Under the pieces are notes generated by a model. The model was not told the DNA's origin and searched no databases. It worked only from the letters and a program-made list of their open reading frames with translations. 64,000 nucleotides of DNA. It comes from Calocera cornea HHB12733. Lineage: Eukaryota; Basidiomycota; Dacrymycetes; Dacrymycetales; Dacrymycetaceae. Position 1 is the first letter of the stretch, and each line of letters begins with the position of its first letter. The stretch lies in assembly GCA_001632435.1 (NCBI GenBank), contig KV424064.1, positions 1-64,000 of the forward strand, written 5' to 3'. Below, piece by piece: positions 53,826 through 64,000 of this stretch. The translations under genes were made by a program, and so were the position numbers.

Positions 53826-54420
53826 GTGGGGTTTTGCGTTTCGAGCAAGAATGGAGAAACAGCATAGATGGCGGAGGAAGGTCGCAGACTCAAAGCTTCA
53901 TGTCGTGTACAGCTTTTCCGGTCCCGCTCCCTGGCTCCCGCCAATCGACGGGTCATTTGTTATACGATTCTGGGAAGTGCGCTTGCTACTTTCGGGTGAT
54001 GGAGATGGCTTGAATGGTGCTCGGTCACAGAGTCTGATCGTACATGGCTCTGTTTGGGAAGGGTCACGGGATGTGGCCAGATAGGATAGATCGGTGGAAG
54101 GCGGTACAATCTGTTCGCTTCTTCGGTAGATGGTAATGTTTTGAAGACGGGTGTCGTTGGTGACTATGTGGGAGTATGTGATGATTGTGAACTCGATCAC
54201 AGGATTATGTCTTCATATGATGTCGGCGAGAAACATAATGTATCGACGTGTGGCCTAGAAAGAACCATGGCTCCTTCACTCCGCACATCGTAGGTGCAAG
54301 GGGGATCCGTGGATCCAATACGTCGGAACTGGGATGAGGTGTTCTGCTTGATACAGTCAACTCAAGCTCGGGACATGACCAGCCAAACAGCGGGACCCAC
54401 CTCAGAGATTGGTTAGACGA
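53826..54420 (-). pseudogene. Decayed tandem copy of the HD1 3' end
   Basis: Two stretches match the HD1 gene next to it. Positions 53826-53925 match 54443-54543 (end of HD1 plus 3' flank, sharing AACAGCATAGATG and TGTACAGCTTTT). Positions 54262-54405 match 55114-55250 (AACCATGGCTCCTTC, ATCCGTGGATCC, and the region before the HD1 intron). About 240 bases in between are missing compared with HD1. The surviving minus frame ends SSKRTSQNRI, like HD1 PKRASPRIR, but has no start and no homeodomain. Confidence 0.75.
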
Positions 54421-54536
54421 TACTGTACAGAGATTCTTTATATGGGTTTTCGCGTTTTGAACAAGAAAGGAGGAACAGCATAGATGTGCGGAAGTGGGTC
54501 GTCGTAGACTGAATGCTTCGTTGCGTGTACAGCTTT

Positions 54537-56533
54537 TCATGTCGAGCCCTTTGGAACCAGCACACCGTCCACACGAATTCTGGGCGAGGCACGCTTGGGC
54601 TTCACGCTGTTGGATTTGGGCACTAGGTTCCAGTTCCACCTGGGGGGCGGAACCTCACTGGGTGCGTTGATGTAGGGACGCGGAACTCGTTTCCATTCGG
54701 GTACTTCGGGAACATTCGTTAGGGCGGACTCGTGGTGTGACACGGAGGAGACAGAAGGGGTCGCAGCGGTGCGTCTGGGTTCGGGAACGGTGACTGGAGA
54801 CTGATAACTCGGAGTCGAACGGCTCGTAGCCGTTTCACAACGAGGAGGGCTGATCAGGCCTGAATTGACTGCGATGGTACGGGCCGATGATCCCTGGCTT
54901 GCCGTAGGAAGAGATTGGAAATGGGCCGTCGGAGGGGATAACTGTGGCGGGATTCGGTACAGATCGCCGGCATTCTGGGTCGAATATGTAGTTTCGGTGA
55001 CGGTTGCTGTTGTCTGCGACGCCGGAGTAGATATTGGCTGGAAATTCGACCACAAATCTGCATTCGCATTTGACCGGGGAGAGAAAGAGATCGAATGGAA
55101 AGTCTGGGACAAGCGAACCATGGCTCCTTCGTTATGACTGTCGTTGTGAGAGAAGGAATCCGTGGATCCCATAGGCGGAGACTCGACAGATGTGTTCTGA
55201 TTGATTCGGTCAACTAAATCTGACGATCGAACCAGCCTGAAGATGATCTCACCTTAGAGCTTTCCATACCCGCAGACATATCAACTGAGAAGGAATTTTT
55301 TGGTACAGTGTGAAGCGGACGAGATGGAGAGAACAGAAGAGACGGCGTGTTTTCGATTGTTTCAGAGAAGTTCTCGAGTTCCGATCCATGTCGGTTCATC
55401 ATGGTCAACTCGTTGTTATTGATATCATGTCGGGACACTGTCGTATTTCTTTGAGCTTCGGAGACATGCATAGATGGTATACCGTATTGACGGTCGAAAA
55501 GAGTTGAAAGATGGGTATTGGGCAGTGTCGTGTTTGGACCGGCCTCGTGCGAAGCCGAGCCGGTGGCGAGGTCGCTTTGTGGGGTGGAAGTCGGACCGTC
55601 TGAGAGCGCTCTTTGAGTGTCGCCTGATGCCTTAGCCGCGGATTGCGCATCGTACCAATTGGCACCACTTAAGCCGTCGGCCAAACGAGGGCGCTTGGAC
55701 GGGCCCGCCGATCTGTAGACGCTCTTCCTCTTCGGCAGTTGACCGTTGACCAACACCACGCCTTGGGCTATCAGAGCCGCCTTTTCCTCCTCAATCTTCT
55801 TCGCCTCTGCCATGAGTGCCTCCTCCAATCCGTCGCGAATCTGAGGCTCCAGCCCTGCCTTAATTCTTTCCCGAATCACGACCAAGGCTTGCCGCGCCTC
55901 AGCGAGGGGGAAGTCACCAGCGGAAGCAGCATCGTCGTCTTGCCGCTCTGCTATCCAGCGGATGAGAGTCGTCGCATTATCGGGTTTGCCGGATGCATAC
56001 TGTCTAGCGAAGTCCATCCACCCTGAGCGTCGACGAGCGTTGGTGAAAAACTGGGTGATGCTTTTCAGGGCCAGGCCGAGGTCTTGCTGAAGCTGCTGCT
56101 TCTGTGCCGGATCGGGATATGGATGGTCGATGTGCTCCAAAAACCATCTGCGAAGGGCATAAAATGCAGGGTTTGGCTTTGAAGCTGGTTTCTCTGCAGC
56201 GGCCCGAGATCCCGAAGAATTCGGAGGAGGGAGCAGCGTCGCGATATCCAATTGAAGGCTGTTCTCCACTTGGTCGGCTAAACGGGAGACTTGTTGGAGC
56301 GACGAAGCCACAAAAATGATACGCTTCGCAATGGTGTGGGTGCACACATAGATGTCGTCGGAGTATGTCGGGGGGTCTTCGAGCAAGGACTTGTCGATGA
56401 TAGACGTTATATCTCCCAACTCAGAAACAAGAGCAGCCGGACCAGGTCCGTCAACTTGTGAGCTGACTCCGGCAATGGAGCGTTCGACAAGTAGAAGACG
56501 GGCCTTGAGCTGAGACTCTGTAGGGAAGATCAT
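54537..56533 (-). CDS. HD1: HD1 homeodomain mating-type protein
   Basis: Two exons: 55270-56533 and 54537-55213 (646 residues). The N-terminal 110 residues are the variable dimerisation region. A TALE-type homeodomain lies at about 116-172: NPAFYALRRWFLEHIDHPYP then DPAQKQQLQQDL and QFFTNARRRSGW, with the extended loop and the NARRRSGW recognition helix of HD1 proteins. A bipartite nuclear signal (PKRKSVYRSAGPSKRPR) follows near 260-285; the rest is Ser/Thr/Pro-rich and ends with a basic segment. HD1 pairs with an HD2 protein from a compatible mate to switch on the dikaryon programme. The 56-base intron (donor GTATGG) was chosen because it alone joins exon 1 to the long downstream frame in phase; a nearby GTGAGA donor would not. 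Confidence 0.93.
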
Positions 56534-56782
56534 GGCGATGAGAGGGGGGGAGGAGACTGAGATATGGACTGATCGCACGCATTTCAAGGATTGGCTCGGA
56601 GACAAAGAAGGCTACGGAGGCAGTTTGTTTGCCACAAAAGGACAATAAGGACCCCTGTCTCGCAGCCTCTCTCAAACCATCCTCACCAGATTGCCACCCA
56701 CGACCTTTGTTGGACTCAGCTTCTTATAACGCGGACGCTCGGGGCAATATTGCTGGACCATCCGTTTTGAGCGGCTGCGAAC
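56534..56782. promoter_or_regulatory. Shared HD1/HD2 promoter
   Basis: 249 bases between divergent HD1 and HD2 start codons, the classic arrangement of one HD sublocus. Confidence 0.7.
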
Positions 56783-59159
56783 ATGGCGCCAACATCCCTC
56801 GACGAGAGCTTGAAAGATCTTCTTATCAATGCGAATAAGCTCAGGTCGTGCTTGTCGACCATTCCTACCCGGAACGAACCTACTTACCCACTCACAACTA
56901 CCCAACACCCTGTGCATAACTTCAAGCTACTGCCAGTTACGGATCCTCTCCCCGGGCTCTTGTTTATTGGTTTGCCAACGGACCTGGCCGAGAGAGTTGC
57001 ACGCATTTATGGGGAAAGCGCAGCCAAGTTTCGAGTTCAGACGGAAGCCACGATGGAAGAATTTGTGTCTGTGCAGGTCCATCAGGTATCAGGGCTGATG
57101 GAGCCGGCCATCTTCAAGGAGCGATGCTTGGAAATATACCGCCGTGTATTCGAGAGGGGGATTTCGGAGATGAAGGACAAGCTCTGGAGCAAGGCAGAGG
57201 AGTGGCTGGAATGGGAAGATGATGAAACGCAAGGCATATCGATGGTAAGCAGCCTGACTTGTTTATCCCTAAGACATCCACTGAATCAAGCGTTCTTAGG
57301 CTACCGCTCGGATTTTGGAGTCTGCCTACAACCGCCGGCAAGGGCGCTTGAATGCGACAGAGAAAATTCTACTCGCTCGCATTACGAGTTTGACAGAACG
57401 ACAGGTCTCGGTGTGGGTAAGATCCGTCTCAATTTGTTTTTACTTAGCAGAACTGAACGCGATGCTACAGTTCCAGAATCGTCGCCAGCGGGGACACCCT
57501 CCGACACGCGTAAGGGGTGGAGGCCAGGCTGCGGATTGGGATCCGCTGCCGCAACGAAAGGATGATGCTAGAGCAGCGCGGCGATCCAGCCCAACCCGAT
57601 ATCCTCATTTGAGCTCCGTTCTAGGCTCATACGGCAGATCTACAGACAAGAGTGCGGAACAGCCCAAGTTCACTCGCAAACGCTCCGGACTCCACATTGA
57701 CTCCGATGACGATCAATTTGTGAAGCGACTACACAAGCGCAGCCGTATCAGTGCCCAGCGGGTGTCGACGCCTGGTGACGCTACCGATTTGCCGACCGGG
57801 CGTCCACTGCTCACCTTAATTGGTGAACATGGCGAGGCACAGCAACGGCGTACGTTATCTAGCACCGGTGGCTCGCGATCCCCGAACAGTGCTGCTGGGG
57901 GCTTCACGCTGGAGAACGGAACCGACGCAGCTCGTCAGAGGATGGGTTCTATTTTTTCCGACTGGTCCTTCGACTCTGATGCCACCTTGGTCGAGGACCT
58001 GATGACTGATGCCGCCACTGAGGAGTCGGATTCAAGCCCGGTCCCAAATGCACCTGGCTCTTCAGACGATGAGGCTGAAGAGACGACCCCCAGCACCAGC
58101 GACTACGCCGGAGAGCAACTTGGATCGGATTTCTGGCATTATTTGAGGGGTGATGATGGGAACGAGCCACCGGCGCTGTTGGGTGCGGTCCATCTACTCG
58201 ATCCGCCCGGCTTCTCTCGAGAGGCATTCAATCAACAGCTGGATGCTGCTTTCGGTGACGCTTTTGCCGACGTTCGGTCGGAAGACTTCGATCAGATCCT
58301 CGCGCGGTACATGGCGGACGAAGACCCAGCCACTAGTACTCAACTTCCCTCTTCCAGCCAACCTGTTGTTGTTGGTCCGACTGCCACAGAGCAGGACCCA
58401 GGTTTCGATGCCGATACAGCTTTCTACAACTCGTTATTCGGCACCTCTGTCACCAGTATGACCTCAGATGGCACTATGACGGTGATAGGCTCTAATGAAG
58501 GTGCTCATGTCCAAACAAGCCACCACGTGCTGGGCGATGCTTCTGGATTCGATCCGATCCCGGACATACGACTCGTTCAAGCAACTACTCCGCGCATGTC
58601 ACTACAGATCATGTCCAATCCACTCCCCCTTCACCGGGATGCGAGGCATCAATACGATGCACTCCAACAACCGTCCACATTGATTCCACCATCTTCGAGA
58701 ATCTCCGAAGCTCAAATGGCGCTTTCCTCTGCGGTCGAAGGTGCGGCCAGCCTCGCTAACCTCGTCAACTCAAAAGGGGCAAGCCACGAGGCGCTGCCTT
58801 CTGTCAATGGGGACATCGCGATCGCTCGCCCCTTGAGGCTTCCATCGTCCTCTCCAACCGTTATACAACGGACACCAGAGGCACGCCTCTCAGCAGCAAG
58901 TCTCTCTGTTCCCTCTGGAATTGAGGGCACCGGGGCCGACTGCCTTGCAACGACGCCCGGGATCGGCGCTACTCCGCTCAGTCAGATTTCGAGCTCTACG
59001 ACCGAATCCACGTCCCTCTCCACTAGTGCCACCCGCGAGAATCCCACATCATCGGTGATGTCGACTGCACCGCGTAGGAGCTCGATACCAGCTGTCATCT
59101 CAAGCGCTTTGTCCGTCGCGAGCTATATCCCCGGCTGGTTGAGAGGCTTGATGAACTGA
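56783..59159 (+). CDS. HD2: HD2 homeodomain mating-type protein
   Basis: Three exons: 56783-57244, 57300-57416, 57471-59159 (755 residues). Residues 1-154 are the variable N-terminal dimerisation part (TDPLPGLLFIGLPTDLAERV, then MEEFVSVQVHQVSGL). The homeodomain is at about 155-205: ARILESAYNRRQGRLNATEK, LTERQVSVWFQNRRQR, a canonical WFQNRR helix as in HD2 proteins. The second intron splits the recognition helix between W and F, a position typical of HD2 genes. A nuclear signal (KRLHKRSR) and a long acidic Ser/Thr-rich, probably activating, C-terminus follow. Proteins made from one sublocus normally do not pair with each other; self-compatibility cannot be judged from a single haplotype. Confidence 0.93.
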
Positions 59160-59584
59160 AGACCCACGAAATACTCCAATTTTCCGACTGGCTGCGAAAT
59201 TTGCTGCAATATTGATGCATACGCGAGAACCTGAATTCCAAGAAGCGCAATCAACAAGCCAAAAACAGAAGAAAACCGACAACAACACCTCCCAAAAAAA
59301 TCGATAAAACCGACAAAATCCCAAAACAGGCGAATGCCACTATGCTTTATTCTTTACTCTTCATGACATCTATGATCATGTACCTACTTCTCGTCTGATT
59401 TTCTGACAGAATGTTGTAATTTGATAGCGGCTCAACGCCCTGAGACGTCACAGTCGATTCAACTCGATTGCTTAGCTGCAGTGTAACCATTCTCCGTAGC
59501 AATGGAACACATGATGCATTGCACGACGCGCGAACGTACAGCATGTCTGTATCTAACTCTCTCTGCCAGAGCGCATTACACTCC
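59160..59584. other. Convergent intergenic, 3' ends of HD2 and epsilon-COP
   Basis: No gene. It is markedly A-rich at 59240-59330 compared with its surroundings, consistent with 3' UTR and termination sequence. Confidence 0.6.
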
Positions 59585-60626
59585 TCACGCAGAAGCAGTA
59601 GCCAACGGCGGCACCTCCCACTTGATCCTCGCCTCCTCGAACTTGACCTCTGCCTCCTGAAGCGCCTTGAGCAACGGGTGATCAGGCGCGGTCTGCTTGA
59701 GCTTCGCGAGCGCCTCGTCGTTCCCAGCCCGCGCGCTGAGCACGAGCGCCTCGACGTTGCTCGGATCCTTCTCGAGCGCTTCTGCGAGCGAGCCTTCGGC
59801 TTCGGGCACGTTGCCCTGGCAGAGCTGGGCGATGGCCCGGTTTGCGAGGAGCGTTGCCGATGGGGAGGGGACGGTTGTGAGTTCGAGGAAGGTGTAGTAC
59901 GATGAGTTGTAGTTCGGCGGGATCTGAAAGTGGGTAAGAAATGCGCGTATGTGAGAACACGATAGTGTGCGTACGGTGCGCAGGGAGACCCACGCCTCAA
60001 CAAGCTGCAAGAGGAGCGCGTCGTCCGCCCACTTCTTGGCAGCCTCGAGTGTCTTTTGTGCCAGGTCGGAACGGTTCAGACTAAGCTGGATCTGGACCGT
60101 AAGCGCCACACTACGTCGCAGAATCAGCATGCGCCCCGCAAGGCGAATGAAACTCGCGTACCACTCCAGATCCTTCTTAGCGCCCTCAGCAGAAAGCGTA
60201 TCCAGCGCCTCCTCCGTCTCACCCTCCCTCCAGAACGCTGTCGCGCTCAGCGACCTCACGACCCCTTCCTCCCACCCGAGCTCCTCCTCCCCCTCAACCT
60301 CCAACAGCACCTCCCTCAGCTCATCAAGAGCCTCGGACTTGTCAACCGCGCGCAGGTAAGACGAGAAGGCCGCGACGGCGCGGTAGGCGAGCGAGGGGTC
60401 TGTAGGTTCCGGGAGGGGGGTGGTGGGGGAGAGCGCGAGGTGCGCGCGGAGGTTGTAGATCAGCGAGGGCAGGTAGGAGGCGGAGTCTTCTTCGGGCAGG
60501 GGGGTGTCAATCACGGTTTTGTAGTTTGCTGAGGGTGGGATCAGCAGAGAACCTAAGCGTATATTGGATAGGCAGCTCACCCTGGTAGAAGTTACTCTTC
60601 AGCTGGTAGAGCTCCTCACTGTCCAT
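59585..60626 (-). CDS. SEC28: Coatomer subunit epsilon (COPI)
   Basis: Three exons: 60581-60626, 59975-60528, 59585-59923 (312 residues). It begins MDSEELYQLKSNFYQ, then YKTVIDTPLPEEDSASYLPS, LAGRMLILRRSVALTVQIQL, RSDLAQKTLEAAKKWADDAL and NSSYYTFLEL, and ends with helical TPR-like repeats (ATLLANRAIAQLCQGNVPEA, DHPLLKALQEAEVKFEEA). This is the alpha-solenoid epsilon subunit of the COPI coat, which works in retrograde Golgi-to-ER transport and binds alpha-COP. Length is normal and splice phases agree. Confidence 0.94.
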
Positions 60627-60873
60627 ACTGGTCTACTGTTAGAGGGTTCAAGAGAGAATATGGCGAGGTTTGGTATGCGCAGATGTATGCAACGTTTCGA
60701 CGCGTTCGCGAGAGACCAAAGCCACGAAGGCGTGGCGGTGCTGGAGTTGTGGCCGGAGCCGAGCTGTGAGTAGGGTTCACGACGACGTTCAGCTCGGGTG
60801 GGCTTGCGGTGGACGACAATCTCTGCTATTAACGCTGCAGTGTCTATAGCTGTGTAGCAGCTTGGAAGGAGCT
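60627..60873. promoter_or_regulatory. Shared promoter region of epsilon-COP and FAM32A genes
   Basis: 247 bases between divergent start codons, nearly the same spacing as the SSS1/TTC1 and HD1/HD2 pairs. Confidence 0.55.
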
Positions 60874-61473
60874 ATGGCGGACTACGACTTCCGCCCTGGC
60901 GGCTCGCTCAAGCTGAAAGGCGGAGACGGCGGAGGGAAGAAGTGCGTCCTCCTCACCCTTGCTTGTCACGCGACACTAACCACCATCACCCCGCAGGAAG
61001 AAGAAGTCCAAGACGAAAGAGACGCTCAAGGAGTCCGTGCTGAAGGGAAAGGCGCGGGAGTCCTCGGGGCTGAGTGACGAGCCGGTGTCCTCGGCGCTCG
61101 AGGATGCCGAGGCGACGGTGGACGAGCCTCGTGGGGGGAAGAAGCGGGAGGATGACAACAAAACTGAGGCTGAGCGGCGGTTTGAGGAACGTCAACGGCG
61201 GATGGTGCGTCTTGTTTGTCTATGGGCTTGTTTGCCTGCCGGGCGTTGCTGTCAAACATGCATGTACAAGTGCTGACACGGCGGTGTTGGTTGTGTAGCT
61301 GGAGCGCCGCGTGCAGCAGATGGCTAAGAAGACGCACAAGGACCGGGTGCACGAGTTCAACGCGAAGCTCGAAACGCTTAGCGAGCACCACGATATTCCC
61401 AAGGTATTGTCCATTTTGTTTTGGGAGCGACGGAGAACGATGTTGACGGAAAGTATAGGTCGGGCCGGGGTAA
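60874..61473 (+). CDS. FAM32A homologue
   Basis: Four exons: 60874-60941, 60997-61204, 61299-61403, 61459-61473 (131 residues). The N-terminus has DFRPGGSLKLKGG and a KKKKKSKTK run. The C-terminal half is the conserved part: RRFEERQRRMLERRVQQMA, KKTHKDRVHEFNAKLETLSE, HHDIPKVGPG. The human protein ends HYDIPKVSWTK. FAM32A is a small basic nuclear protein found in late spliceosomes, where its C-terminus reaches toward the active site and favours exon ligation. The final exon has only 15 bases and encodes VGPG plus stop. The last tetrapeptide differs from the animal SWTK end. Confidence 0.92.
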
Positions 61474-62114
61474 CGTGGAGACTGTTGTTCGGCGGCGGGG
61501 TTGCCGATTCTGCCGATTTCTGGGGTTGTGTCACTATATTTACGGAATGCGATGCTACTGTTATTTCACTGGTGAGAAGTCTATCCATTGGCAACCACAT
61601 TCGCCGTTGTCAGACAGAAGTAGCGTCGACGAGAGAAACGGAAATGTGCTTCGCTTCTGCTAGCCTGACCAAACTGCGGCCAAGACAGCTTCGCATCTCG
61701 GAGCCGGAAATAGTCCGTGCTCCTCGTGCCTCCGCCAAGTACATGCCACTGCGCAGCGAGTGACGTATCGCGCCGATCGACCCACATCTCCCTTCCTTCC
61801 TACGAAGGGCAACCGACGTCGAAACCCGGTCTCCCCTCTCTGCAGAGGAAGGACGGTGCGTGCTGCGAAGGTTCAGACTGTATGGATCGTTAGCAGACTA
61901 CTAGTACATTCCACCGCTCGCGCTAGTGTCATGCGGCGGGCGAGGACCACGGGATGCCGGCGTGGGTGGTGGGTGTGATCGGCTTGGCTGCCGGACCCTG
62001 AGGATGTGGTCCCGTCCATATAACCGCGTTGCGGTGGACGCGAGGCCGCCATCCGTCCCGTCCCCATCCGCTTCTTCGTCCACCACTACCATCTCACCAC
62101 CTCCCAAGACAGCA
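61474..62114. other. Intergenic, promoter of beta-flanking gene
   Basis: No gene seen. A TATA-like CATATAACC at about 62017 lies some 95 bases before the next start codon. Confidence 0.55.
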
Positions 62115-63080
62115 ATGGACAACTTTATCAACCTCGCTAAGCAGGGATATCAGGCGTACGAGAACTCCCAGGGGCAGGGGAACAACCAGAACCAGAACCA
62201 GGGCCAGCAGCAGCAGGGCCAGTACGGCGGGCAGCAGCAGCAGGACCAGAACTACGGCGGCAACGACCAGCAGAACTATGGCGGCAACGACAACCAGCAG
62301 TTCACGGCCCCCGGCGGGGCGCAGTACAACGCGCCTGACCACCAGAACGCGCCTGCTGCGAACAGTGAGTCCTCTCTGCTGCTGCTTCGGTCTTGGGTGC
62401 GATGGCTCATGATCACGTGCAGTCAACCACAACGAGGCCGTCCAGCAGGCAACGCAAGACGCGGGCAGCAGCGGCGACAGCGGCCTGTTCAGCCAGGCGA
62501 TGAGCTTCATCAGCAACAACCCGCAGGAGCACACGCAGCCCGTTGACGAGCAGGGTGTGCAGAACGCGCACGACCAGGTCCGTGCCACCTTCCGCTCACT
62601 TCAACGTGTCTCATGCTTACCAAACTTTATAGGCTTACAACCAGGGCAACGCTTCGAATCTCGATGCGGGTGGGATCGGTGGCGCGGCTGCTATGCAGAT
62701 TCTGAAGCAGTTCACCTCCGGGGGGGGCTCCGGCGGAAGCCAAACCCAGCTCATCTCCATGGCCATGTCCGAGGCGTCCAAGCTGTTCGACTCGGCTGGC
62801 GGCGGGTCGGGAGGTGACAAACAAACCGCAGTGAACTCAGCGGCAGCCACGGTCGTGAAATTGCTAGTTCAGGTGAGATCTGACATTATTCCTCCCTCTG
62901 GGCGTTGTTATGGACGAGGAGCTGACTGTACCACAGTCCAAGTTCTCCGGTGCGATTGGCGGAAGCAATTCCGGCGGGCTGAGCAGCCTTATGGGCATGG
63001 TGCGTCTTGCCCTACTTTTACCTTCGCTCCCATACGCGCGATGCTGAAAGCGCTCGCTTTAGGCCAGCAACTTCATCTAG
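62115..63080 (+). CDS. Probable beta-flanking protein (beta-fg) of the A mating-type locus
   Basis: Five exons: 62115-62364, 62423-62577, 62633-62872, 62937-62999, 63063-63080 (241 residues). It starts MDNFINLAKQGYQAYENSQ, then a Gln/Asn/Gly-rich repeat region (GGNDQQNYGGNDN), a helical part (NHNEAVQQATQDAG, LFSQAMSFISNN), AYNQGNASNLDAGGIGGAAA, MQILKQFTSGGGSGG, SQTQLISMAMSEASKLFD and TAVNSAAATVVKLLVQSKFS, ending MGMASNFI. I recognise this as the short Gly/Gln-rich fungal family that includes the beta-flanking gene product next to the A locus in mushrooms; its biochemical role is unknown. The position 3 kb from HD2 supports the name. The last exon is just 18 bases. Confidence 0.8.
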
Positions 63081-63962
63081 ACGACTGAAGTGTACCACGA
63101 CCTGTGACTTGTACCGACCGTGAAGAACAAAGTGAAGAAATAGCAAGATTGAATGGTGTTTGCAATGCATGTTTTCTGTTTTCTGTGCGCTGCGGTGCCG
63201 TGTGGCCAGAAAGCCGACAGATCCGAGCTGAATTGAATGAAAATTCAAATCCGAGGTGCGCAGTGGGAACGTGCGAGATGGTACTGTCCCGCCCACTTCC
63301 TGGGAGTCATTTCTCGCGGGTGCAGCGGGGTGGCCTTTGAGCGTGGCATCAGCTGGCCTTGCGCCCGTGGCCGGCAAGTACCGAGTGACGGGCGTGGTCG
63401 ATTGATCTGTACCACTCAGGTGCGGAAATGCACGCAAGGGTAGTGGCCGGCCTTGAAGTAGCGCACAGTCAGTGGAGGACGTTACGCGGCGCTCCATTAG
63501 AAAAGTGTATAAGAAGGGCGCCCCTGTCCCCCGTTGCCCCGCTGTGCCCCAATCTCGCTCTCTCGCGATAGACGCGATCACCCAACTGAGTCCCGGGTCC
63601 AATTGCGAACGAGAAGCGTTGGAGCTTTCCGCCCTCACTACAGACTAGGGGGGACTGGACTGGACGTTATACACCCCCACCGACCGACCGACGCACGCTT
63701 GCTTCCGCACGCGTCGCTTCGCTGCTCGAGGTCTCGCCCGACCCCGACGCGCCTGGGGCGGTCCCTGCCCTTACTTGTTCCCTCCCCCCACTCCCCCGCA
63801 CATCCTGCTTGGTTAAGCACCACCACTCAGCGCCCCCGATCCCCGCGCACCAGCGCTGCTTGGCGAACGCTCTTCCCGCAACACCCAGCAGCGAGAGGCG
63901 CGCGCCTAGCGCATATACTTGGACGATACTACCCTTGGCTGCCCGCGCTCCCTCCCCGAAAG
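63081..63962. other. Intergenic, presumed promoter of next gene
   Basis: No gene supported. A TATA-like GTGTATAAG at about 63508 lies upstream of a CT/CGA-rich stretch that could be a long 5' UTR. Confidence 0.5.
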
Positions 63963-64000
63963 ATGCCGCCAGGGACGACGAACGGGCATGCCAAGTCGTC
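63963..64000 (+). CDS. Possible start of a further gene, cut by window edge
   Basis: An ATG in purine-rich context (GAAAGATGCC) opens a frame (MPPGTTNGHAKS) that runs off the window. The upstream TATA-like site and pyrimidine-rich leader make a gene start plausible, but 12 codons cannot identify it. Confidence 0.3.
   Translation, partial: MPPGTTNGHAKS

Noticed and set aside
1..64000. CRISPR arrays, bacterial operons, prophage
   Set aside because: The sequence is a fungal nuclear genome; the only periodic array (10136-10550) has degenerate units without unique spacers.

Overview
The window looks like a mushroom-forming basidiomycete (Agaricomycetes). It is GC-rich, its genes carry many short introns (mostly 50 to 90 bases, GT..AG, often with a CTGAC or CTAAC branch site), and the proteins match basidiomycete families. 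I placed exon borders by hand from reading frame, splice signals and family conservation. There are 23 well-supported protein genes, several doubtful ones, one decayed transposon and one 150-base assembly gap (45002-45151).

Left part (1-25 kb): a broken Mutator-like transposase at the window edge, a four-pass membrane protein (SRF1-like?), a SIRT5-class sirtuin, an unrecognised nuclear-type protein, splicing factor ESS2, an 18-base degenerate minisatellite, ribosomal protein S28, deoxyribose-phosphate aldolase, a secreted type-B carboxylesterase, a small secreted protein on the opposite strand and an unknown single-pass membrane protein. Long gene-poor stretches lie at 16.4-20.5 kb and 21.5-25.0 kb.

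Middle part (25-48 kb): dense housekeeping genes, many in head-to-head pairs: a two-pass membrane protein, Sec61 gamma (SSS1)/TTC1, RSC9-like/FACT subunit Pob3, an HbpS-like (UPF0303) protein, an unknown Thr/Ser-rich protein, an MTH1-type Nudix hydrolase/glycine decarboxylase P-protein, and glycogenin.

Right part (48-64 kb): an XRCC2-like recombinase, a cysteine-rich secreted protein (a diverged paralogue lies at 42 kb), an AAA ATPase, then two divergent homeodomain genes HD1 and HD2 with a decayed copy of the HD1 3' end, followed by epsilon-COP, FAM32A and a probable beta-flanking protein. The HD1/HD2 pair, with glycogenin, glycine decarboxylase, Sec61 gamma and beta-fg on the same stretch, identifies this as the A (HD) mating-type locus, where HD1 and HD2 from different mates form the heterodimeric regulator of sexual development. 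The mitochondrial intermediate peptidase gene that usually adjoins this locus is not in the window.
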